Part shown: positions 8,279 through 16,000 of the stretch, in pieces
How the letters are laid out: each line of letters opens with the position of its first letter
Position numbering within the stretch: position 1 is the stretch's first letter
Source of the DNA: Lichenihabitans psoromatis
GTDB taxonomy: Bacteria; Pseudomonadota; Alphaproteobacteria; Rhizobiales; Beijerinckiaceae
Assembly: GCF_004323635.1 (NCBI RefSeq)
Contig: NZ_CP036515.1
Coordinates: forward strand, 1,599,501-1,663,500
DNA length: 64,000 bases
Direction: 5' to 3'
Made by a program: the position numbers and the translations under genes
The notes under the pieces: model-generated
Seen by the model: the letters and a program-made list of their open reading frames with translations, nothing else
Told to the model about the DNA's origin: nothing
The model's database searches: none

Positions 8279-11200
8279 TCAATGCGCCTCGTCCCAATTG
8301 CTTGCCGCGCGGGCATCGACTTGCAGCGGCACCGAGAGCGTGATGGCTGGATGCGGTGCATCGATCATGATGCGGCGGACGACCGGGATGGTGGCCTCGA
8401 TCTCGTCGTCCGGCACCTCGAACACGAGCTCGTCATGCACCTGGAGCAGCATGCGGGCCGATAGCTTCGCCTCTGCCAAGGCCGCATCCATCCGCACCAT
8501 CGCCCGACGGATGATGTCGGCGGCCGAGCCTTGGATCGGTGCGTTGATGGCGGCGCGTTCGTTGAAGGCGCGTTCCGAGGGGTTCGAGGCCAGAATGCGC
8601 GGGTAATGGCAGCGGCGCCCGAAGATCGTGGTCACATAACCCTGCTGTTTCGCGGTCGCCTTGGTGGCGTCCATATAGGCCCGGATGCCCGGGAAACGCT
8701 CGAAATAGGTTCGGATGTAGGCCCCGGCCTCTTCGCGCGGAATGCCCAGCTGATTGGCGAGCCCGAAGGCTGAAATTCCGTAGATAATGCCGAAGTTGAT
8801 CGCCTTGGCGCGCCGTCGGACATCGCTCGGCATGCCCTCGACCGGCACGCCGAACATCTCGGACGCCGTCAGCGCATGAATGTCGATACCCTCCGCAAAG
8901 GCTTGTTTCAGCTGCGGCAGGTCGGCGATATGAGCCAGCAGTCGTAACTCGATCTGTGAATAATCGGCCGACAGCAGCTTGTGCCCAGGGGCCGCGATGA
9001 ACGCTGTGCGGATCTTGCGCCCGGCCTCGTTGCGGACCGGAATATTCTGCAGGTTCGGCTCGGAGGAGGAGAGCCGCCCCGTGGTGGTGGCCGCTAAGGC
9101 GAACGAGGTGTGGACCCGGTCGGTCTCCCGATCGGCATAGGTCGGCAGTGCGTCCGTATAGGTCTGTTTGAGCTTCGAAACCTGACGCCAATCGAGGATC
9201 AGCCGGGCGAACGGGTTGCCCTGCTCGGCGAGGTCGTCGAGCACCTGGGCCGAGGTGGACCACGCGCCGGTCGCGGTCTTCTTGGCGCCCGGCAGGCCCA
9301 TCTTGCCGAACAGAATATCGCCGACCTGCTTGGGCGAGCCCAGGTTGAAGGCCTGCCCGGCCTGCTCGTAGATCTCGGCTTCGAGCCGCGCCATGCTTTG
9401 GGCGAATTCGCCCGACAGGCGCGACAGGATCGCCTTGTCGATCCGGATGCCGCGCCGTTCCATGCGGGCCAGCGTCTCGACCATCGGCCGCTCGAGCGTC
9501 TCATAGACGGTGGCGAGCTTGTCGGCCGGAAGCCGGGGCTTGAGCACCCGCCACAGCCGCAGCGTGACATCCGCATCCTCGGCCGCATATTCGGTCGCCT
9601 TGTCGATCGGCACGCGGGCAAAGCCGATGAAGCTCTTGCCCGAACCGGCCAGATTCTTGAACGCGATCGGTTGATGGCCGAGGTGGCGCTTGGACAGCGC
9701 ATCCATGCCATGGCCCTCGAGCGAGTTCTTGCCCGAGTCGAGCGCATAAGACAGCAGCATCGTATCGTCGAAGGCCTTCAGTTCGATGCCGTGCAGCGCG
9801 AAGATCAGCCAATCATATTTCATGTTCTGCGCGATCTTCAGCACGCCCGGTGCTTCGAACAGCGGGCGCAGCCGCTCCAACACCAGAGCGGCGTCGAGCT
9901 GACCCGGCAGCAGCGCGCCTTCGCCGAACAGACCGCCGTCGCTCGGCGCGCGATGGCCGAGCGGGATGTAACAGGCCTCGCCCGGCGCGGTTGCGAGCGC
10001 GATGCCGACGAGATCGGCCGCACGGGGATCGAGCGACGTGGTTTCGGTATCGACCGCCACCACTCCGGCGAGATGCGCCGCCGCGATGACGGCATCGAGT
10101 TTTTCGACCGTATCGATGGTGACGTAGTGGCTATGCGTGATGACGGTCCTCAATCCCTCGGCCATGCGGGCCGCCGCAAGGGCCGCCGGGCCGGTCGGGG
10201 CCGCCTCGGTTGCGGTCTCGCCCCCCTGGTCGACCAGGGCAGGCTCTCCGGCCGCGACGATCGGGTAGTCGCCCTCCTGATGATCGCCGTTGCGCTTGCG
10301 CCAGCCGCCCGGCCCGACGAAGACCGGATCGGCATCGATCGTATTGGCGTCGAGCCCGTAGGCCTCGGCGGCGCGGCGCGCCAGGGTCGAAAATTCCATC
10401 GCCTTCATGAAGCCGACGAGTTGCTTGCCGTCCGGTGCATGGATGCCGAGCTGGTCGAGCGGCACCGTCAGCGGTACGTCGCGCACCAGGGTCACGAGCT
10501 GCTTCGAGAGGCGGATCAGCGCCACCTTGTCGGGGTCCGTCAACGTCTCGCGGCGCTTGTTTTGCTTGATCTCGCCGGCGCGCTCCAACAGGGCTTCGAG
10601 CGTGCCGAAGTCGCCGATCAGTTGCGCCGCCGTCTTGATGCCGATGCCCGGCGCGCCCGGCACATTGTCGGTCGGGTCGCCCGCCAGCGCCTGCACGTCC
10701 ACCACCTTGTCGGGCGTGACGCCGAAATAATCGATCACCTCGGCCTCGGCGATCATCCGCTCGCCGCGCGAGCCGGCGTTCTTCGGATCGCCCGACGCCG
10801 GATCATACATTGAAACGCCGGGCTCGATGAGCTGCATGAGGTCTTTGTCGGCCGAGATGATCAGCACGTCGGCGCCTGCGTCGCGCGCCTGCCGGGCATA
10901 GGTCGCGATCAGGTCGTCGGCCTCGTAGACGTCCTGCTCGATCGGCTCCAGCCCAAAGGCCCGCACGGCCTGTCGCATTAGCGGAAATTGCGGCAGCAGG
11001 TCCTCGGGCGGCTCGTTTCGGTGGCTCTTGTAAAGGGGATAGAGGTCCTTGCGGAACGAGTTCTCGCTTTTGTCGAAGATGATGGCGAGATGCGTCGGCG
11101 CGATGCCGGCCGCTCCCTCGCGGATGAATTGGAATAGCTTGCCGCAGAATAATCGCACCGCGCCCGTCGGCAGCTTGTCGGCCCGGTAATTATATTTCGC

Positions 11201-11302
11201 ATCCTGTCGGATCGACTGGAAATAGGCGCGGAACACGAAGGACGAGCCATCGACCAGGAACACGTGATCGCCGGCTTTGATGGGGCGTGAAACGAGGGAC
11301 AT
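8279..11302 (-). CDS. polA: DNA polymerase I
   Basis: A 1007-residue polymerase for Okazaki-fragment processing and repair. The 5' nuclease domain begins at DHVFLVDGSSFVFRAYFQS (residues 1-300). The proofreading 3'-5' exonuclease domain (about 395-590) keeps its catalytic acidic residues in VVAVDTETTSLDP and YAAEDADVTLRLW, so it should be active. The polymerase domain has DYSQIELRLLAHI near residue 780, RRRAKAINFGIIYG, and QVHDELVFEVPDDE near 957. The start is taken at the ATG at 11302 (MSLVSRP), where family similarity begins, although no strong ribosome site is seen. It leads the polA-gntK-DUF3429 cluster and diverges from a GNAT gene. Confidence 0.96.
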   Translation of the reverse strand: MSLVSRPIKAGDHVFLVDGSSFVFRAYFQSIRQDAKYNYRADKLPTGAVRLFCGKLFQFIREGAAGIAPTHLAIIFDKSENSFRKDLYPLYKSHRNEPPEDLLPQFPLMRQAVRAFGLEPIEQDVYEADDLIATYARQARDAGADVLIISADKDLMQLIEPGVSMYDPASGDPKNAGSRGERMIAEAEVIDYFGVTPDKVVDVQALAGDPTDNVPGAPGIGIKTAAQLIGDFGTLEALLERAGEIKQNKRRETLTDPDKVALIRLSKQLVTLVRDVPLTVPLDQLGIHAPDGKQLVGFMKAMEFSTLARRAAEAYGLDANTIDADPVFVGPGGWRKRNGDHQEGDYPIVAAGEPALVDQGGETATEAAPTGPAALAAARMAEGLRTVITHSHYVTIDTVEKLDAVIAAAHLAGVVAVDTETTSLDPRAADLVGIALATAPGEACYIPLGHRAPSDGGLFGEGALLPGQLDAALVLERLRPLFEAPGVLKIAQNMKYDWLIFALHGIELKAFDDTMLLSYALDSGKNSLEGHGMDALSKRHLGHQPIAFKNLAGSGKSFIGFARVPIDKATEYAAEDADVTLRLWRVLKPRLPADKLATVYETLERPMVETLARMERRGIRIDKAILSRLSGEFAQSMARLEAEIYEQAGQAFNLGSPKQVGDILFGKMGLPGAKKTATGAWSTSAQVLDDLAEQGNPFARLILDWRQVSKLKQTYTDALPTYADRETDRVHTSFALAATTTGRLSSSEPNLQNIPVRNEAGRKIRTAFIAAPGHKLLSADYSQIELRLLAHIADLPQLKQAFAEGIDIHALTASEMFGVPVEGMPSDVRRRAKAINFGIIYGISAFGLANQLGIPREEAGAYIRTYFERFPGIRAYMDATKATAKQQGYVTTIFGRRCHYPRILASNPSERAFNERAAINAPIQGSAADIIRRAMVRMDAALAEAKLSARMLLQVHDELVFEVPDDEIEATIPVVRRIMIDAPHPAITLSVPLQVDARAASNWDEAH

Positions 11303-11480
11303 GGCGAACCGGTTGTTGGCGGATGAGCGTGCGGGCTCCGTTGAACCATTTCGAGCCGCCGCTGTCATCCTGGCTGGCGCGGTCTCACCGGCCGGGATGA
11401 TCTTGCCGGTCTGGATCCTCTTGTCATGTTGGCACGGGTTTGCTTCTGAGGGACCTCCGTCCAACTTTCGAGGTTTCGTT

Positions 11481-11912
11481 TTGAGCGATCCGACCCTGTA
11501 CGTGACCGACGCGCCGACCGCTTTGGACCGGGAGGCCGTGCTCCGTCCGTTGATGGCCCATAACGAGCGCCAGACCGGCCGCTCGGATTTCAAGCCGCTC
11601 GCGATCCTGCTCCGCAACGCCGAGGGCCAGCCCATGGACGGCGGCCTCACGGGCCGCTCGTTCTACGGGTGGTTGTTCATCGAACTCCTGAGCGTGCCGG
11701 AGGCGAGCCGCGGCCAGAAACTCGGCACTCGTTTGATGCAGCAGGCCGAGGCCGTGGCGCTGGAGCGCGGCTGTCTTGGCATATGGCTCGATACGTTCAG
11801 CTTCCAGGCGCGCGGCTTCTACGAAAAGCTCGGCTATGCGGTGTTCGGGTCGATCGAGGATTATCCGCCGGGACATCAGCGGTTCTTCCTGCAAAAGCGG
11901 CTTCATCGCTGA
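11481..11912 (+). CDS. GNAT family N-acetyltransferase
   Basis: A 143-residue acetyltransferase-like protein. The acetyl-CoA binding motif is recognisable as LSVPEASRGQKLGTRLMQQAEAVA, followed by ERGCLGIWLDTFSFQARGFYEKLGYAVFG, the typical GNAT motif B. The probable start is a TTG at 11481 preceded by GAGG nine bases upstream; the upstream in-frame extension reads as non-coding. The substrate is unknown; small proteins of this type acetylate amines, antibiotics or protein N-termini. It lies 178 bases from the divergent polA start. Confidence 0.8.
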   Translation: MSDPTLYVTDAPTALDREAVLRPLMAHNERQTGRSDFKPLAILLRNAEGQPMDGGLTGRSFYGWLFIELLSVPEASRGQKLGTRLMQQAEAVALERGCLGIWLDTFSFQARGFYEKLGYAVFGSIEDYPPGHQRFFLQKRLHR

Positions 11913-12055
11913 GGCATCGTCGGCGCGCGATCGCGCTCCTGCGCCATGGGGTCACGCGTCCCGCCGGACCGGACCCCGAGGTTGTCGTGCGGCGTTGTCG
12001 GGCCACGTCAGTTGAACCTCAGCTGAAACGTCAGCCCATCCAACGGGAGCGATCC

Positions 12056-12559
12056 ATGCAGGAAAAGACCGACCAAGCCGCCCAGCAGAAGGTGTTGGAT
12101 CTCATCAAGGACATCGATTATGCGCTATTGGGGACGCGGACCGATGGCGGCGGCCCGATGCACGCTCGGCCGATGGCGTGCCGCGCCGCCGAGTTCGACG
12201 GCGACATCTGGTTCTTCACCAAGGCAGATTCGCGCAAGGTGCGGGAGCTGAAGGCCGATCCCGAGACATTGCTGTGCTTCGCCGATTCGAAGGGCCAGAA
12301 CTATGTCTCGATGACGGGTCATGCCGCCATCGTGAGCGATCGCACCAAAGTGAAGGAGCTCTGGACCGAGATCTACAGAGCTTGGTTTCCCAACGGACCC
12401 GAGGATCCCAATATCGTTTTGCTGAAAGTCTCGGTCGACCATGCGGAATATTGGGACACACCCTCCAGCCTCATGGTTCATGCCTACGGATACTTGAAGG
12501 CCGTGACGACCGGCAAGCCAGCCAAGCCGGGCGATGTCGGTACCGTCGATTACGACTGA
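12056..12559 (+). CDS. Pyridoxamine 5'-phosphate oxidase-like (general stress protein 26 type) flavin protein
   Basis: A 167-residue FMN-binding split-barrel protein. It matches the general stress protein 26 group: KDIDYALLGTRTDGGGPMHARPM, then DGDIWFFTKADSRKVRELKADPETLLCFAD and a C-terminal segment with AWFPNGPEDPNIVLLKVSVDHAEYWD. Such proteins bind FMN or FAD and are linked to stress responses; the true reaction is unclear. The start is the ATG at 12056 with GGGAG upstream. A perfect 13-bp inverted repeat lies just after the stop. Confidence 0.88.
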   Translation: MQEKTDQAAQQKVLDLIKDIDYALLGTRTDGGGPMHARPMACRAAEFDGDIWFFTKADSRKVRELKADPETLLCFADSKGQNYVSMTGHAAIVSDRTKVKELWTEIYRAWFPNGPEDPNIVLLKVSVDHAEYWDTPSSLMVHAYGYLKAVTTGKPAKPGDVGTVDYD

Positions 12560-12567
12560 TTCGATAT

Positions 12568-12611
12568 GCGATGGGAGACATTGTCGCAAAGCCGGCTCTG
12601 TCTCCCATCGC
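12568..12611. terminator. Long hairpin after the FMN-type stress protein gene
   Basis: GCGATGGGAGACA at 12568-12580 and its exact reverse complement at 12599-12611 form a 13-bp stem around an 18-base loop, starting nine bases after the stop codon. There is no T-run, so it may stabilise mRNA or act as a rho-linked stop rather than an intrinsic terminator. Confidence 0.5.
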
Positions 12612-13043
12612 TCGATAGCAACGGCGTAGCAACGATCGATGTCCGTTGGTTATCGTTGCGGCGCCATGACGTGCGTCTTGATCGACGCTAACGCCGGATG
12701 AGGCATCCCGACCGGTTCGGTGGACCTCACGATATCAACCCATCTCAAACCGGCACGTATCTCGGCGCCCTTTGTGGGTCTGCCCCGACTCGCATCTGTT
12801 CGCAGGCCGACCGTTGGAAGTCTGAGGCCGACCTTTCCAATGCTAGTCAGGCGTCTTGATCGCCTCCACTGTCGTCTCGCGCGAAAGGGCGAAACATGGC
12901 GTGCACCGACCCTGCGGTATTAAACATATATTAACTATATTTTGGTCTTTTTTTTAATTGTGGTGAGGTCAAGCCCGCCGCGTGTCGATTTTCAAAATAA
13001 TCCGAAATTACGTTAATTTTCTGTTTAATTCGTTGGAGGTTCG
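12612..13043 (+). promoter_or_regulatory. Intergenic region with AT-rich promoter of the ice-binding autotransporter
   Basis: There is no credible gene in this 430-base gap. It holds an 8-bp inverted repeat (GCAACGAT at 12629-12636 and ATCGTTGC at 12652-12659). A sharply AT-rich block at about 12920-13035 follows, with TATATT-like runs and a poly-T tract, in otherwise GC-rich DNA. GGAGG stands six bases before the ATG at 13044. The AT-rich block is the likely promoter and may bind nucleoid proteins; no specific operator was recognised. Confidence 0.45.
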
Positions 13044-15305
13044 ATGGGCCGCTATGTTCGCGCGACCGCTATAGCAATCCTGCCATTCACCGCCGTTTTT
13101 GTGAATGCGGCCGCGACGCGAGCCGAAGATTTGTCTCAGTTCGCTATTTTGGCAGGATCTGCCATCACGAATACTGGTCCTTCTGTGATCAATGGAGATG
13201 TCGGGCTCAGTCCAGGAAGTGCTGTGACCGGATTTCCGCCGGGTCTCGTGACGGCGCCTTATGCCCTCCATCAAAACGATGGCGTCGCCAGCCTCGGACA
13301 AAGCGATCTTACCACCGCCTATAACGTGTTGGCAGGCCGGCCTTCGACAGCGGATTTGACCGGCAAAGATCTCGGCGGCCTGACGCTTGGCCCGGGCGTC
13401 TACAGTTCCGGCGCAGGCAGTCAACTCACAGGGACTGTCACGCTCGACGGCCAGGGTAATCCCAACGCTGTGTTTATTTTCAATATTGGCACTACGCTCA
13501 CGACGGGAAGTGGCGCGTCTGTCGCGCTCATCAATGGGGCGCAGGGTGCCAATGTCTACTTCCGAGTGGGAAGTTCTGCGACGCTCGGCGCCGCGACGAT
13601 GTTTGCGGGTCGGATTTTTGCGCTGACGAGCATTACGCTGGTGACGGGAACGACCATCAATTGTGGAGCGGCTTTGGCGCGGAACGGCGCTGTCACCTTG
13701 GACACCAACACGATTTCGATCTGTCCGGCGCAGACTACCGCCACGACGACCCCGACTCCCACCCCGACCCCGACCCCCACTCCGACCCCACCGACCGGCA
13801 CCACCACGACTGGGACCACGACGATAGGGACGACGACCGGCGGCACCACGACGGCTACCGGCGCAACAACGACCGCGACCGGAACACCGACCCCGACCCC
13901 GACCCCCACCGGAACGACGACCGTCGTTGCGACACCGACACCGACCGGCACCACGACAACGACGACCGCTGCGCCAACCCCGACCCCCACAGGGACCACG
14001 ACCGTCGTTGCGACACCGACACCGACCGGGACCACGACGGTCGTCGCGGCGGCCCAGCCTGTCTATGTGTCGGCGCTTCCGACGTCGGCCTCTCGCAATC
14101 AACGCGCGGTCGGTGGTGCCATCGACCGGTTCGTGGCGGCCGGCAACGCCGCGCCTCTTACATTTCAGGTTCTGCGCGGCGTCTTTTCCGCCCAGCAACT
14201 CGCCTCGGCTTTCACCCAGGTCTCCGGAGAGGTCGGCACCGCCGTCGCCCCCACCGGGATCCAGGCCATGAATTCATTACTGACGCTGGTGTTCGACTCG
14301 GCCGTTGATGATGAGCGCGGCGTTCCGATCACGGAAGCCAAGCCAATTCCGGCACCCAACGGCCTTCGGGGAACCGTGCACTCCCTCGGCTATGCCGGCG
14401 ATGACCGCGTCATCTCGTCGGGGCCGTTCGGCATGCTGCAAAGCGGATCCTTCGTGGGCCAGCCGGCCCGCAATCCCTGGAGCGTGTGGGGCGCTGGCTT
14501 TGGTGGCCAAGCCTCGGCGAACGGGAACGCCTTCGTCGGGAGCCACGATCGTTCCTCCGACGCTTACGGTGCGGCGCTGGGCGCGGATTACCGCGTGACC
14601 CCAGACACCAAGCTCGGTTTCGCTCTCGCCGGTGGGCGCAACAGTTTCGGTGTGGCGGACGGTCTCGGGACCGGGCGGAGCGACATGATCCAGGCGGCCG
14701 TCTACGCCCGGACATACTTTGGTTCGGCGTACATCACGACCGCTATCGCCTATGCATGGCATAGCGTCGTCACGAACCGTGATTTGACCTTTGCGGGCAA
14801 CAATGTCCTCAACGCATCCTTCTCGGCGCAAGATGTCGCGGGCCAGATCGAAGCCGGCTATCGGATCGGATGGTTCATCCCGTATGTCGCCGTCGGCGTG
14901 CAGGCGTTCCACACGCCCGGCTATACCGAACATGACCCGACCGGCCCCTCCGTCTTCGCGCTGTCGGAAGCCTCGAACACCACGGTGACGGCCCGCACGC
15001 AAGTCGGGTTCCGGATCGACGAGGATGTCGCGGTGTATGATGGCGGAGTGCTGCGCCTGCGCACACGCGCCGCCTGGGCACATGACACCAACACCAACCC
15101 CTATATCAACGTGACGCTGCAATCGCTTCCCGGCGCCAATTTCTCGGTTTATGGCGCCTCGCGCGCTTCGGATTCCTTCCTCTTCTCCGCTGGGCCCGAA
15201 CTGCTCTTCGGCAACGGCATCTCGCTCGCGCTCGCGGTCGAGGGCCAGGTCGCACGCGGCTACGACGCCTATTCGGGCAATGCCGTGCTGCGCTACGTCT
15301 GGTAG
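13044..15305 (+). CDS. Ice-binding (DUF3494) domain autotransporter
   Basis: A 753-residue surface protein. Residues 1-27 are a signal peptide ending near ATRAED. Residues 30-230 form a DUF3494 ice-binding beta-solenoid domain with LAGSAITNTGPSVINGDVG, SPGSAVTGFPPG, LTTAYNVLAGRPSTADLTG, NAVFIFNIGTTLTTGSG and RNGAVTLDTNTI. Residues 231-336 are a Thr/Pro/Val-rich low-complexity linker. Residues 475-753 are an autotransporter beta-barrel (WGAGFGGQASANG, then AALGADYRVTPDTKLGFALAG) ending in an aromatic residue (YVW). Known DUF3494 proteins bind ice and inhibit recrystallisation; here the domain is probably displayed on the cell surface by type V secretion. It is a single gene with its own AT-rich promoter. 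Ice binding is inferred from the family, not shown. Confidence 0.88.
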   Translation: MGRYVRATAIAILPFTAVFVNAAATRAEDLSQFAILAGSAITNTGPSVINGDVGLSPGSAVTGFPPGLVTAPYALHQNDGVASLGQSDLTTAYNVLAGRPSTADLTGKDLGGLTLGPGVYSSGAGSQLTGTVTLDGQGNPNAVFIFNIGTTLTTGSGASVALINGAQGANVYFRVGSSATLGAATMFAGRIFALTSITLVTGTTINCGAALARNGAVTLDTNTISICPAQTTATTTPTPTPTPTPTPTPPTGTTTTGTTTIGTTTGGTTTATGATTTATGTPTPTPTPTGTTTVVATPTPTGTTTTTTAAPTPTPTGTTTVVATPTPTGTTTVVAAAQPVYVSALPTSASRNQRAVGGAIDRFVAAGNAAPLTFQVLRGVFSAQQLASAFTQVSGEVGTAVAPTGIQAMNSLLTLVFDSAVDDERGVPITEAKPIPAPNGLRGTVHSLGYAGDDRVISSGPFGMLQSGSFVGQPARNPWSVWGAGFGGQASANGNAFVGSHDRSSDAYGAALGADYRVTPDTKLGFALAGGRNSFGVADGLGTGRSDMIQAAVYARTYFGSAYITTAIAYAWHSVVTNRDLTFAGNNVLNASFSAQDVAGQIEAGYRIGWFIPYVAVGVQAFHTPGYTEHDPTGPSVFALSEASNTTVTARTQVGFRIDEDVAVYDGGVLRLRTRAAWAHDTNTNPYINVTLQSLPGANFSVYGASRASDSFLFSAGPELLFGNGISLALAVEGQVARGYDAYSGNAVLRYVW
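13735..14050 (+). repeat. Thr/Pro-coding low-complexity repeat inside the autotransporter gene
   Basis: The DNA is built of short near-repeats such as ACCCCGACCCCGAC and ACGACGACC, with two longer related copies encoding TTVVATPTPTGTT. It encodes a flexible, extended spacer between the ice-binding domain and the barrel. Tracts like this are prone to length change by slippage. The long open frame on the opposite strand (about 13556-14035) is an artefact of this composition. Confidence 0.8.
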
Positions 15306-15332
15306 CCCCCAGCGCCCATACCCCTCGATGCG

Positions 15333-15358
15333 GTCGGAACGGGGTGCCATTCCGACCG
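15333..15358 (+). terminator. Hairpin terminator after the autotransporter gene
   Basis: GGTCGGAA and TTCCGACC form an 8-bp stem around a 10-base loop, 27 bases after the stop codon. No T-run follows, so its strength is uncertain. Confidence 0.45.
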
Positions 15359-15441
15359 ACCTCGTGTGGTTCACGCGGGATCGCGCTAATTTGATCGATT
15401 GATTTCGCTCAAGACTAAGATGTCTTCGGCACGCTCGCCGC

Positions 15442-15969
15442 ATGAGTATTTCAGCGCGAAGCATGTCTTGGCCGACCATCATCGGCGCCGTTGCGGTGTC
15501 ATGGTTGCTCGGCGCCGGCACCGCCGGAGCGACCGCGGCCCTTGTCGCGTTCGAGGGGGACGCCACCCCGAGCACGATCGTGATCCGGACGGGGGAACGG
15601 CGGCTCTACCTTATCTTGGATGGGGGACGGGCGCTCCGCTACACCGTCGGAGTGGGACGCGTCGGCCGTCAATGGTCCGGGCAATCCGCCATCGAGGAAA
15701 AATTCCTCCGCCCCAATTGGGCGCCGCCTCCGGCCGTCAGGCACGACCGACCCAATCTACCGGACGTCATCCCATCGGGCGCGGCCGGCAACCCCATGGG
15801 AGCCGCCGCAATGACGCTCTCGGGGGGAAATTATGCGATTCACGGCACCAATGCGCCGAAATCCATCGGCGGCTTCGTGTCCTATGGATGTATCCGCATG
15901 TACAACGACGACATCGTCGATCTCTTCGGCCGCGTCGACGTCGGAACGCGGGTCATCGTGACACGGTAG
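15442..15969 (+). CDS. L,D-transpeptidase (YkuD domain), exported
   Basis: A 175-residue periplasmic enzyme with an N-terminal signal segment (IIGAVAVSWLLGAGTAGATA). The YkuD domain begins near TIVIRTGERRLYLILDGG and contains AIHGTNAPKSIGGFVSYGCIRMYNDDIVDLF, with the catalytic histidine in HGTN and the nucleophilic cysteine in YGCIRM. These enzymes form 3-3 peptidoglycan cross-links or attach proteins to peptidoglycan. A tyrosine stands where SHGC or SSGC is usual. The family is common and multi-copy in alphaproteobacteria, so the exact role cannot be stated. It is monocistronic, 136 bases after the autotransporter gene. Confidence 0.9.
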   Translation: MSISARSMSWPTIIGAVAVSWLLGAGTAGATAALVAFEGDATPSTIVIRTGERRLYLILDGGRALRYTVGVGRVGRQWSGQSAIEEKFLRPNWAPPPAVRHDRPNLPDVIPSGAAGNPMGAAAMTLSGGNYAIHGTNAPKSIGGFVSYGCIRMYNDDIVDLFGRVDVGTRVIVTR

Positions 15970-16000
15970 ACCCGCTTTCCCCGCAAGCGCGACAGCGCCT

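Noticed and set aside
13556..14035. Val/Gly-rich minus-strand frame in the autotransporter linker
   Set aside because: It is the reverse reading of the Thr/Pro repeat and has no start context or motif.
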